From contig JAWNZC010000087.1 in NCBI GenBank assembly GCA_035771165.1, positions 7,529,001 to 7,593,000 of the forward strand: 64,000 nt of DNA, in the 5' to 3' direction. Source of the stretch: Paragorgia papillata. Lineage: Eukaryota > Cnidaria > Anthozoa > Scleralcyonacea > Coralliidae. Below the pieces are notes generated by a model that did not search any database, had not been told where the DNA came from, and worked only from the letters and a program-made list of their open reading frames with translations. A program made the position numbers and the translations under genes. Positions 7,272-17,000 of this stretch are shown piece by piece; the first letter of the stretch is position 1; the number at the start of each line of letters is the position of its first letter.

Positions 7272-8795
7272 TTAATTAATCTTAAGCATGTTAATTTCAA
7301 CATCCCACACATTGAAAAACAAGTAGGTATAGTCATCTCCAACAGAGCCAGAATAGCTATGTAAAGATATTTGGGTTCCCTTTTTTATGGTGGCAATACC
7401 TTGGCAAAATATATGGTGGGGAAGATGTTCGTTATATGTTCTTCCCATGGTTATAGCCTCCAAATCCGCAAGTTTGTTTGATCTGTTTGTAATATCTCCA
7501 TGGTAAAGGTTTGTTTTAAGGTCGAAATATGCATTGTAAGTACTACCATCCCACCATGTAGATTTTTTACTTTGTTGATCTATTTTATGCCCATCTGGCT
7601 GTAGTAAAAACCAATATGATACTAAATATTTTCCAGTATCATGGGTTGATGTAAATGATAACAAAGTGCTAATGTTATTGCTGTTATCCCAGCTACCTGC
7701 TTTGTGGTTTGTTTTTCCACTATCTTTTTTGTACTTTATTATTTGCGAAAAAGTTCCAGCTGGTCCTGTGGTTCCTGTAACTCCTCTTAGACCTCTAAGT
7801 CCTCTTAACCCAGTTGATCCTTTTCCTCCTGGTAACCCTCGAATTCCTTGATCTCCTTGGTCTCCTTTGTCGCCTTTGTCTCCTTTATCTCCTTTGGTTC
7901 CTTGTGGTCCTTGGGGTCCTTGCGAACCTGTGTTACCAGTGGCACCTTTGGATCCTTGAGGTCCTTGGGTTCCTTGTGGACCTTGGGCTCCTTGTGGACC
8001 TTGTGGTCCTGTTGCCCCAGTGTTGCCTTTGTTTCCTTTTGCTCCATCATCACCAGGATCTCCTTTGTCTCCTTTTTGGGCTGCTGTACCTGCCATACCT
8101 TTGTCTCCCTTATCCCCTTTGTCTCCTTTAGAACCTTTGGAACCTTGGGTACCATGATCTCCTTTATCTCCTTTGGTTCCTGCTGCTCCTGTTGCACCTG
8201 CTAAACCCCTGTCTCCTCTATCTCCTTTAAGTCCTTGGGGTCCTCTAATACCAGTATCTCCTTTGTCCCCTTTGGATCCGCTAAGCCCTGTTAGTCCTTT
8301 ATCTCCTTTGTCTCCTTTAGGACCTGTGTTACCAGTGTCTCCTTTATCTCCTTTATCTCCTTTTTGGGCTGCTGTGCCTGTTGAGCCTGTTGCACCCCTG
8401 TCTCCTTTGTCTCCTTTGGAACCTGCTACACCTTGAGGCCCCTGTGGTCCTGTGTTACCAGTATCTCCTTTGTCCCCTTTGTTTCCTTTTGAACCTGCTG
8501 AACCTTGGGGACGCTGTGGTCCTGTGTTTCCTTTGTCTCCCTTGTCTCCCTTGGATCCTTTAAAACCTGCTAAACCCTGGATTCCTTGGGTTCCTCTGTC
8601 TCCTTGGGGTCCTTCAGCCCCAGTGTTTCCTTTGTCTCCTTTGTCCCCTTTAGATCCTTTTGAACCTGCTGGACCTTGAGCCCCCTGTGGTCCTGTATCA
8701 CCTTGGGGTCCTGTATCACCTTGAGGACCCTGTTCTCCATCCTTCCCATAACTGGGTAAATCTAAATCTTCATAATATCCATAGAAGTAGCTCAT
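7272..8795 (-). CDS. Collagen-like fibre protein
   Basis: 507 residues. After a short leader (MSYFYGYYEDLDLPSYG), Gly-X-Y triplets run from about residue 17 to 345, dominated by GDKGDKG, GPQGPQG and GSKGDKG, with no membrane segment. The remaining ~155 residues form a beta-rich globular head that could be C1q/TNF-like and includes GKYLVSYWFLLQPDG. The whole resembles trimeric collagen fibres with a receptor-binding head, as seen on large DNA viruses and phages. Its leader shares MSYFYGY with the next gene, which suggests a common capsid-docking peptide. The DNA of the triplet region is itself repetitive, so length may vary among copies. Confidence 0.85.
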   Translation of the reverse strand: MSYFYGYYEDLDLPSYGKDGEQGPQGDTGPQGDTGPQGAQGPAGSKGSKGDKGDKGNTGAEGPQGDRGTQGIQGLAGFKGSKGDKGDKGNTGPQRPQGSAGSKGNKGDKGDTGNTGPQGPQGVAGSKGDKGDRGATGSTGTAAQKGDKGDKGDTGNTGPKGDKGDKGLTGLSGSKGDKGDTGIRGPQGLKGDRGDRGLAGATGAAGTKGDKGDHGTQGSKGSKGDKGDKGDKGMAGTAAQKGDKGDPGDDGAKGNKGNTGATGPQGPQGAQGPQGTQGPQGSKGATGNTGSQGPQGPQGTKGDKGDKGDKGDQGDQGIRGLPGGKGSTGLRGLRGLRGVTGTTGPAGTFSQIIKYKKDSGKTNHKAGSWDNSNNISTLLSFTSTHDTGKYLVSYWFLLQPDGHKIDQQSKKSTWWDGSTYNAYFDLKTNLYHGDITNRSNKLADLEAITMGRTYNEHLPHHIFCQGIATIKKGTQISLHSYSGSVGDDYTYLFFNVWDVEINMLKIN

Positions 8796-8810
8796 GTTTA
8801 TTTATATCCA

Positions 8811-9629
8811 TTATATAAAATTACCATATTCTTTCATCATATCCTTATTAATTTTTACAATCTCAGCTGGAAGTAATGGTCCATGGACAATTTTGATTCC
8901 ATATATTTTTCCTTTCAGTTGGTAATTAACTGAAGGGGTACCACTCAATCTTTTATTTAAAAATACAGATCCAAATGGACTACCTATATCTGCAAGGTCT
9001 GATTTAAATTCTGATCCTGGACAAAAAATACCATTTAAATATATCATTCCTCCAGTTCCCAACCAATGGCATGATATAATGTGTTTGCTAAGAATGCTGT
9101 GGGAGACATTCATATCTATAGTTTTTTCAGTACTTTCTCTTATAGCACCAACTATTAGTTTGGAGTAAGAGTAGGATTTAAAGCTAAGAAATTTATCATA
9201 ATTACCATTATCATTCCCAATAAGATAGCACCAAGGCCCAGAAACCGATGTATCAACTACCGCGCAAACAACAAAAACAGAAACATCATTAAACTGCATT
9301 TCAGTGTTGCAAAAACACATGTAGTTGCCTCCCTTGTTCTCAATGTAATCTTTGCCTGGACCAATGGCATCTGAACCAAATGTTGGGGCCTTGGTTTTAT
9401 CATCCTGCCATAAAACAGAATTTCCACTCCGTGCTTGGGTTAACCTTTTTTCAGAGTTAACAGTCTCAAAGGTTTTAACAGCAGTTGTCAAGTTGATATC
9501 ACAAACAGTTTTGTAATTTCCTTCAATACCCAAATTTTTTATTTTCTTCTCAATGTCTTTAATTTTTTTCTCTGTATCATCATGCCTAGAGGAATGCTGG
9601 CGACTGCCATAACCATAGAAGTAGCTCAT
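8811..9629 (-). CDS. Lectin-fold (LamG/concanavalin-like) fibre protein
   Basis: 272 residues. It opens with MSYFYGYG, then a short charged coiled coil (residues 18-34, KKIKDIEKKIKNLG), then a ~220-residue beta-rich domain. The latter part has the layout of concanavalin/LamG-like sandwiches: a strand with MIYLNGIFC, then LKGKIYGIKIVHGPL, and a closing helix (EIVKINKDMMKEYG). A role in binding host glycans is likely by analogy, not shown. It lies 15 bp upstream of the collagen gene and shares its N-terminal peptide, so the two probably form alternative or paired spikes. Confidence 0.7.
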   Translation of the reverse strand: MSYFYGYGSRQHSSRHDDTEKKIKDIEKKIKNLGIEGNYKTVCDINLTTAVKTFETVNSEKRLTQARSGNSVLWQDDKTKAPTFGSDAIGPGKDYIENKGGNYMCFCNTEMQFNDVSVFVVCAVVDTSVSGPWCYLIGNDNGNYDKFLSFKSYSYSKLIVGAIRESTEKTIDMNVSHSILSKHIISCHWLGTGGMIYLNGIFCPGSEFKSDLADIGSPFGSVFLNKRLSGTPSVNYQLKGKIYGIKIVHGPLLPAEIVKINKDMMKEYGNFI

Positions 9630-9650
9630 TGTTTATCTTAGGGTTTTAAA

Positions 9651-9673
9651 TTCCTATTCAAAAAGAATAGGAA
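9651..9673. terminator. Intergenic hairpin
   Basis: TTCCTATTC and GAATAGGAA arms around five A, between the stop of the 9728-10084 gene and the start of the lectin-like gene. Confidence 0.5.
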
Positions 9674-9727
9674 ATTTTGAAGGAATTTTTGGGTTTAGGA
9701 TTTCCGAAGTTTTTACGAATGGTTTCA

Positions 9728-10084
9728 TTAGTTTTTGAATTCCCTCATTTTTCTGTTAAAAATCCTTTCAAGTTTGTTTCCAAGGACCTGCCTGGTTTTA
9801 GCAGTCTTGACAGTCCCTTTCCACTTAAGTTGCCATCTTAATTTCTCGGCCAACTTTTCAACTTTCCTTGCCTCTCTTTTTAGGATTTTTCTTTCTTGCT
9901 GTTCCTTCTTCTTCTGAATCTTCTTGTTAATTTGAGCTTGTTTCTTTGCTTCTTTTTTCTGTGCTTTGAACTCCTGTTCTGCTAGAAGTTTGGTAAGTCT
10001 TTTTAAGGTTTTTAAGCATTCAGGACATTTTAATATTTGCACTTTTTTTAAAGTTTCCCCATCCCTTTTCATTGTTTTACTCAT
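9728..10084 (-). CDS. Lys-rich coiled-coil protein with CPEC motif
   Basis: 118 residues from the ATG at 10084. An ILKCPECLKTLKRL segment near residue 20 gives one half of a possible zinc site; the rest is a long charged helix rich in Lys, Glu and Gln (KKIQKKKEQQERKILK) and a basic C-terminus. A longer frame reaches 10300 but has a poor match to the coding style of the element, while AATAAAATAAAAG lies just before the chosen start. A DNA-binding or condensing role is likely from charge alone. It is divergent to the plus-strand frame at 10133, only 48 bp away. Confidence 0.6.
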   Translation of the reverse strand: MSKTMKRDGETLKKVQILKCPECLKTLKRLTKLLAEQEFKAQKKEAKKQAQINKKIQKKKEQQERKILKREARKVEKLAEKLRWQLKWKGTVKTAKTRQVLGNKLERIFNRKMREFKN

Positions 10085-10132
10085 CCTCTTTTCTTTTATT
10101 TTATTTTCTTTGAAAAATACAATTTTTAATAA
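10085..10132. promoter_or_regulatory. Divergent promoter region
   Basis: 48 bp between two divergent starts. On the minus strand it carries AAAATAAAATAAAAG before the 10084 ATG; on the plus strand TTTTTAATAA touches the 10133 ATG. Both fit the start-proximal motif of the other genes. Confidence 0.45.
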
Positions 10133-10288
10133 ATGGAGCAAATAAGAAAAGCTGGATTTGCTATTAAAAAACTTATAACCTACAGAGGAACAGAAAAATA
10201 CGGACCTGAAAAGGACAAACCAATGTATGAGCCCCTTATTAAATTCTCCCCCAAACCTTCCCAAAATTCTTCCCAAAACCTTTTGTAA
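10133..10288 (+). CDS. Short or truncated plus-strand gene, 51 residues
   Basis: Begins MEQIRKAGFAIKKLITYRGT, basic, and looks like the true N-terminus of a protein. The start has the element's best promoter-like context (TTTTTAATAA then ATG). From about residue 38 the sequence decays into the AT/CC low-complexity tract that fills the right edge, and the frame stops at 10286-10288. It may be the head of a longer gene lost when the element's end was damaged, or a genuine small protein. Confidence 0.45.
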   Translation: MEQIRKAGFAIKKLITYRGTEKYGPEKDKPMYEPLIKFSPKPSQNSSQNLL

Positions 10289-10299
10289 TTCCTTCCCCA

Positions 10300-10613
10300 A
10301 ATCTTTTCAAAACCTAAAAATTTTGAAAGGCTCTAAAAATTCTCTCCAAAACCCCCCTTGAAGAAATCTTCTAAAAATTCTCGCCAAAACCCCCCTGAAA
10401 AATCTTCGGAAAAATCTTCGGAAAAATCTTCGGAAAAATCTTCGGACCCCTTTGCCTTTGCCTTTGCCTTTGCCTGCGGCGCCCCCCTGGTTTAAAAATA
10501 TTTTGCCAAGAATTTGCCAAGCGAGGAAGGCCTTGCTTGGCCAACACCCCCTGGATTTAATGGCCGCCATCTTGGATTTAAAAAAATCTCCAGAACCCGC
10601 CTTTTTACACTAC
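10300..10613. repeat. Low-complexity right edge of the element
   Basis: Contains about four tandem copies of a 12-bp unit (GGAAAAATCTTC), four copies of TTTGCC, and scattered CCAAAACCCCCC phrases. No gene is supported. It may be the eroded terminal region of the virus-like element. Confidence 0.6.
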
Positions 10614-12260
10614 TGTCATTTGATCTGAGTCAGCAAGCAAGCGCTAAGTGACGATCATATTAAAAAATATAAATAAATTACTTTATTTACAGTTTTACAT
10701 TCGTTTCGTACACTGCCCTATGCAGAATTTAACAAGAAATCTAATGCCGTTTACAGAATCTCCGTCTACCGTGCAGAAAATATTTTGTCGGCAAATCAAA
10801 GTGTCATTTGATCTGAGTCAGCAAGCAAGCGCTAAGTGACGATCATATTTAAAAATATAAATAAATTACTTTGTTTACAGTTTAACATTCGTTTCGTACA
10901 TTGTCCTATGCAGAATTTAACAAGGAATCTAATTCCGTTTACAGAATCTCCGTCTACCGTGCAGAAAATATTTTGTTGGCAAATCAACGTGTCATTTGAT
11001 CTGAGTCAACAAGCGCGCGCTAAGTGACGATAATATTAAAAAATATAAATAAATTACTTTGTTTACAGTTTAACATTCGTTTCGTACACTGTCCTATGCA
11101 GAATTTAACAAGGAATCTAATGCCGTTTACAGAATCTCCGTTTACCGTGCAGAAAATATTTTGTCGGCAAATCAATGTGTCATTTGATCTGAGTCAGGAA
11201 GCGCGCGCTAAGTGACGATCATATTAAAAAATATAAATAAATTACTTTATTTACAGTTTTACATTCGTTTCGTACACTGCCCTATGCAGAATTTAACAAG
11301 GAATATAATGCCGTTTACAGAATCTCCGTCTACCGTGCAGAAAATATTTTGTCGGCAAATCAAAGTGTCATTTGATCTGAGTCAGGAAGCGCGCGCTTAG
11401 TGACGATCATATTTAAAAATATAAATAAATTACTTTGTTTACAGTTTTACATTCGTTTCGTACACTGCCCTATGCAGAATTTAACAAGAAATCTAATGCC
11501 GTTTACAGAATCTCCGTCTACCGTGCAGAAAATATTTTGTCTGCAAATCAAAGTGTCATTTGATCTGAGTCAGCAAGCAAGCGCTAAGTGACGATCATAT
11601 TTAAAAATATAAATAAATTACTTTGTTTACAGTTTAACATTCGTTTCGTACACTGCCCTATGCAGAATTTAACAAGAAATCTAATGCCGTTTACAGAATC
11701 TCCGTTTACCGTGCAGAAAATATTTTGTCGGCAAATCAATGTGTCATTTGATCTGAGTCAGGAAGCGCGCGCTAAGTGACGATCATATTAAAAAATATAA
11801 ATAAATTACTTTATTTACAGTTTTACATTCGTTTCGTACACTGCCCTATGCAGAATTTAACAAGGAATATAATGCCGTTTACAGAATCTCCGTCTACCGT
11901 GCAGAAAATATTTTGTCGGCAAATCAAAGTGTCATTTGATCTGAGTCAGGAAGCGCGCGCTTAGTGACGATCATATTTAAAAATATAAATAAATTACTTT
12001 GTTTACAGTTTAACATTCGTTTCGTACATTATCCTATGCAGAATTTAACAAGGAATCTAATGCCGTTTACAGAATCTCCGTCTACCGTGCAGAAAATATT
12101 TTGTTGGCAAATCAACGTGTCATTTGATCTGAGTCAGGAAGCGCGCGCTAAGTGACGATCATATTAAAAAATATACATAAATTACTTTATTTACAGTTTT
12201 ACATTCGTTTCGTACACTTCCCTATGCCGAATTTAACAAGGAATCTAATGCCGTTTACAG
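10614..12260. repeat. 188-bp satellite array with higher-order pattern
   Basis: About 8.7 tandem copies of a 188-bp monomer that starts TGTCATTTGATCTGAGTCAG. Monomers at 11212 and 11776 are near-identical, as are those at 11024 and 11588, which gives a 564-bp (three-monomer) higher-order unit. Others fit partly, for example 10836 with 11964. The last copy breaks off in the sequence before 12263. Confidence 0.9.
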
Positions 12261-12262
12261 AA

Positions 12263-12565
12263 CTCATCAAAGAGAGAACCCTCAGACATCCTAGGCAGCA
12301 ATGAGTTAACAAGTGATTAACCCATTCCTGCATGAGCTGGTCAAAAATGGTTCCTTTATTGTTTTACTCTGTCTAACACCAGATGATTTTACTCATCGAA
12401 GAGAGAACCCTCAGACATCCTAGGCAGCAATGAGTTAACAAGTGATTAACCCATTCCTACCTGAGCTGATCAAAAATGATTCCTTTCTTGTTTTACTCTG
12501 TCTAACACCAGATGATTTTACTTATCAAAGAGAGAACCTCAGACATCCTAGACAGAAAACCCCCT
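12263..12565. repeat. Tandem repeat of ~128 bp
   Basis: Units beginning CTCATCAAAGAGAGAACC at about 12263, 12392 and 12520, each including AGACATCCTAGGCAG and TCTAACACCAGATGATTTTA. The third copy is partial. Its position at the break of the 188-bp satellite suggests insertion or replacement there. Confidence 0.75.
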
Positions 12566-12968
12566 TCATTGATTGTTTATTGATTACCAGTCAATTAATT
12601 AATGATGACTTTTGATTACCAATATTATTGATTGTGTAGCCCATTTTTAAAAAGGAATTATTACTAAATAATAATTCTAACACTCACTCAATCTTTCTTT
12701 CTTACTTAAATACTAAAATTTACCCAAGAGAAAAAGAGAAAAATCATTATAAAATGAATTTACTAAAAATACAGTAATACAGTATTAGATTTTGACGGTT
12801 CAGCGATTTATTATAGAAAAAAAAAATTCTTATATTTTTGATTAGCAAATTCTATCTGATCTCCAACCATTCGATCTATTAAGAAAAGTTCTGATCTGAA
12901 CTAGGAAAAATTGAAATCGGACACTTAGGGAAAAGTTATCAAAAAATCAACATCGTTATGCACAGTTT
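12566..12968. other. No feature seen
   Basis: AT-rich sequence with short repeats (ATTGATTG) and no supported gene. Confidence 0.5.
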
Positions 12969-13746
12969 ATTCCAGCATTGCCCATCCCCTTCCCCCTCCC
13001 CCCAGACAATGCCGGGCATTTGCAGAGTTTTTTTGTGCGGGGGTGGGGCATTTGTTCTCTCAGTATTTCCCCAGGGCCAGTCATTAGTCTTCCCCTGGGC
13101 ATTGGGCTGGGCATTTGTCATGACCCTTTGGTCATGGATGTAAATGAAGTAAATTACCATAAGTTATGTTAATGTATAATCTGTTAATTTATGAAATGAG
13201 TTTTATCCTGACTCAGTAGGTTTATTATTTTAGTTTTTTTCACACTTTACGAGCAGTTTAGGAGTTCTAAAAGTAATGCAAACACTCCTCTAATACATTT
13301 CATATTGAACACTTCTTGTTTTGTTTACTTTTATTGTCAACAATATATCCTATTATAAAACGGCAATAAATTTGAGTTGTGAAGAGTTGCATTTTGTGCA
13401 TACTGTAACAATGCTGTAATTATATTAATAGTTGTGCTACAATAGAGAAAATTGAACACAAGACAGAAGTTCAAAACAGGCACCTTGCGTCTCAATCATA
13501 GATGGGCTGAATCTATTAAAGACCATCAACATGCTAGGATTTTCCTTATGTTTAATTTCCTGACGACTTCACAAGTCAAACTGACCCTGGGGCAGACCAT
13601 TTGTTATCTATTTTTTTGCCCCGGGTGGGGCATTGTAGCGTCTTTTTTGCCCAACCCCAGGGCATTTGCATTTAAAAATTTTTTTAAATGCAAATGCCCG
13701 GGGGTCGCCCTGGGGGGGGGGGGGGGTGGATGGGCAACGCTGGAAT
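12969..13746. mobile_element. Non-autonomous TIR element
   Basis: Ends ATTCCAGCATTGCCCATCC and its near-complement at 13728-13746 (one mismatch). The inside has several inverted CCCTGGGGCATTTG-type phrases and a strong internal hairpin around 13653-13706. No transposase. Target duplication not identified. Confidence 0.5.
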
Positions 13747-14011
13747 TGACTGATGCATTACACATGTTGAAATTTACATACAAAACCCTACACATGACAA
13801 TATAGTACAATAAAATCTACACGATTTTCGCGTAAAGTTCGGTCGGAACCCCATATTAAATGCCGCTATTTTATAGTTAAGATATACAGGTATATCCTCG
13901 AAGAATATTATAGAAATCGCTACTTTTGAAAAGGACATTCTTGGCCTAAATTCACATCACACTCGAGTCTTCGCAGTCCGCCATCTTCGCCCAGCCAAAC
14001 TGTATTTAATA

Positions 14012-17000
14012 CTAGTGCTCTCACAAGCAAATTTAAGAATTCCTTAGTGTGTCCATCACATTTTCTTAGTTTTCTCCAAAATTCCTTAGATTTCTAGTTT
14101 GTCCCATTTGGTCATGTATAGTACCTCTTGGGCCCCTACCTGAAGATTATTTAAATCAATATACGGACCTAAGATGAAGTAGCAACCGTCATTAGTTCGT
14201 GTACCGCTGAAATAGTAACAGCGGGCAATTGGCGGTAAAACAAAGATGGAATAAAATGAGCGAAATTAATTCATTACCAGAAATTTGGGACATTTTGCGT
14301 CCGCGTTCTTAGCCAGCGGTTACTCCCATGATAATGTATACAATAAATATTTTGCGAAAATGGAAACGGCTGCTTCGAACAAAGATCGTGTTCCATATCG
14401 TGTACGCTTTCTGTAGTCGTTAAGTATCTCAGACATTTTGAGTTTCGCACTCAAACAATGCGTAATGCAATAGCGCGCGAGTTGTTAATTTCAATTATAT
14501 TGTTTAGCTCCCGGCCAGACAAGATTAGTGCCAGACACACGCAACTATCACGCAATATTCGCTCTATTTCTCCCTAGTAAGGCCTGGGAACTACATTTCG
14601 AGCATTCTGCTTTCAAAGTAAACAAACATGGCTGCAGGCTGCTCGAAAGAGAAGAGACCTTCGTGGCTTCGTCGTTTGTTCTTCTCGCAGCTCAACTTCA
14701 CCTTTAGACTTAACGGCCTCCTGCTGATTTGCTCAAACACACTGTAAAACCAAGGAAGTTAAAAGGCTTTGGGAACCGCAAAGTTGTTAAAGACTGAGTT
14801 ATTTACGAGTTATATTAGCAGTTCGAACATTGCCAAATACATAGCAAGCTCCGCACTTTGCATTGTTCGCAAGGAAAGTGGTGTATTTCGCAAATTTGTA
14901 TCGCATGTTTAGCAGAATTACTATGGCTTACATAACAGAATGAGTCAAATAAGCAGCGTATTTCGGTAAGCGAACATTTTTTGTTATAACGTTTCCTTAC
15001 TTAAGTCTTTACAGAAATCGAGCTCCGCAACCGAGAAGTCTATGTCCCTAGTAGGAGAAATTTTAAAATTTACGATTTTACTGCATTGTTCCTTATACGA
15101 TTTGGCCGCCATGTTTAAGGTCTATATGCGCCCGCGCGACGCCATCTTGTCCCAAATTTCTGGTAACGCCCACGTTTTCAGAAGAGTCTGATTCGGAGAC
15201 ATTGCAAACAAATGGCGAGGAAATATCTGGAGAACCATCAGAAAAGATGGTTAAAAAGGTATATTCCCAGCAATTCAGGCACCAGTGGTTAGAAGACCCA
15301 GCTTTCAAAGATTGGTTAGTACGTCCAACCCCAGGAGAGAAATATGTCACTTGCAAAGTATGCAGCAAGTCAGTATCATGCAGCAAGACCTCTCTTCAAA
15401 GGCACAGTGAATCCGCATACCACAAAAGGGCAATTACATCGGGGGAAAATCAAAGACAAAGACAGGGAGACCTTGTCGAATGCCTGCGACGTCAAGAAGA
15501 AAACAGCACCTACAAGGACACAACAGAGGCTCGCGCATGTGCCTTCCTTGCAGAGCACAATCTCCCCTTCAGTCTGATAAATTCCTTTATGAGTTTGCTG
15601 AACTCAGTTGCACCTAAAAATGGCGGGGAAATCGAAGTACTGAAAAGTATCCAGTTGTCAGCAACCCGGTGTACTAACATTGTAAGACAGGGTCTTGGGT
15701 TGTATTTTACAAAGGATCGAACTTGTGAAAATCTTACGCGAATCGTACTTCAGCATAATTCCAGATGAAACCACAGATTTTCCACTGAAAAGCAGTTAGA
15801 AATATGCGTTGTCTACTTCAATGAAAAAAACTGTGGAACCGGTCACCAAGTTTTTCGACATGGTGTCTGTCGTAGACTCGACTGCAAATGTCCTTTATGG
15901 AGCAATCAAAAATGCTTTTGACGAAAAAGCCATTCCTGTCAAGAATATTATTGGATATTCTTCGGACACAACTAATGTGATGTTTGGTGAACAACATAGC
16001 GTTGTAGCCCTCTTGAAGCAAGATGCCCCGCATGTTCTCGCCGTTAAATTTATGTGCATCATATGCATGTCTAATGACGTCCACCACACTCGAAGATCTG
16101 TGTAGAAATGTTTATTCTCACTTCAGTAGGTCAAGTTTGAGACAGAAAGAGTACCAGCAGTTTCAGGAATTTGTGCAAGCTGAACAACACAAGTTGTTGG
16201 GTATTGCTCAAACCAGATGGTTATCCTTGGAATCACGCGTCAGAAGGATTCTAGAGCAATGGGACGCGCTCCGACTCTACTTCACTTTCCTTGTCGCAGA
16301 GAAGAGAGATCCTTCGTATACAACGGAAAGTATTCTTCATGGTCTAAGCAACAAGTACCTCCAAGGCCAATTAGAGTTTTTAAGCCTCCAACTGAATCGA
16401 CTAAACGACTTTAACACGATGTTTCAAGCATCAGATCCCGTCCTTCACCATCTCCACAGCGAAGTGCATAAGCTGCTCAAGTCTATTCTATCTCATTTTC
16501 TGAAGATGAATGTCGTCAAAAGTTGTGATCCGTGCACTGTACCTCTTGACGATTCGAACCTAATGGTGGCTATTGATCAAGTCTACATAGGCATCCTAGC
16601 GACGGCAACATTACAAGAAAGCCATGACCATGATCATCAAGCCGTACAAAGTTGTCAAAGCGTAAAGAAGACCTGTCTGGAATTGATTCAGGAGTTAGCA
16701 AGACAAATCAGACGGCGATTCGACCTTCGTGATTCCGCATACAAAATTGTCGAGTTCATGATACCACAGGACGCTGTTAAATGCCACCATGCTTCACTAA
16801 GTCAGCTGTTCAATAAGTTCCCTTACTTAACCAATGTTGCTAACAAAGCAATGGCTGACGTCGAATGGAGAAAGCAGACTTTGGAAGAGTCGGATGTGAT
16901 TATTCCAGACGAATCTTCATTAAAATTCTGGAAGCGAAGGCTAGACGCACGGACATTCGTCGGAAAAATGAAATATCCCAATCTAAAGAAAGTGATTGGT

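Larger units (their letters stand above)
1..10613. mobile_element. Endogenous Polinton/adintovirus-like DNA virus element, right part
   Basis: A block of about 16 tightly packed, intronless reading frames with virus-type content: major capsid candidate, packaging ATPase, penton-like protein, small membrane proteins, TFIIB-like factor, collagen-like and lectin-like fibres. Coding density is near 90 percent to about 10.1 kb, against almost none in the flanking DNA. Genes at 1-1931 and 10133 are on the plus strand, the rest on the minus strand. The left end is cut by the window. The right end is placed where low-complexity DNA meets the 188-bp satellite (about 10613). No terminal inverted repeat, polymerase or integrase is visible, so assignment to Polintons, adintoviruses or Polinton-like viruses rests on capsid and ATPase features and is inference. 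Confidence 0.75.

Noticed and set aside
7666..8679. Plus-strand frames opposite the collagen gene
   Set aside because: Antisense shadows of Gly-X-Y repeats (Pro/Leu/Ser-rich).
9728..10300. Start at 10300 for the Lys-rich protein
   Set aside because: The upstream 72 codons run antisense through the plus-strand gene head and low-complexity DNA; the 10084 ATG has the start motif.
10307..10570. Minus-strand frame with repeated RRFF motifs
   Set aside because: The repeats come from the 12-bp and 6-bp tandem units at the element edge; no promoter-like motif before its start.
10648..12155. Eight similar 62-63-codon frames, one per 188-bp unit
   Set aside because: They start with GTG, not ATG, fall in shifting frames because 188 is not a multiple of 3, and each simply mirrors the satellite monomer.
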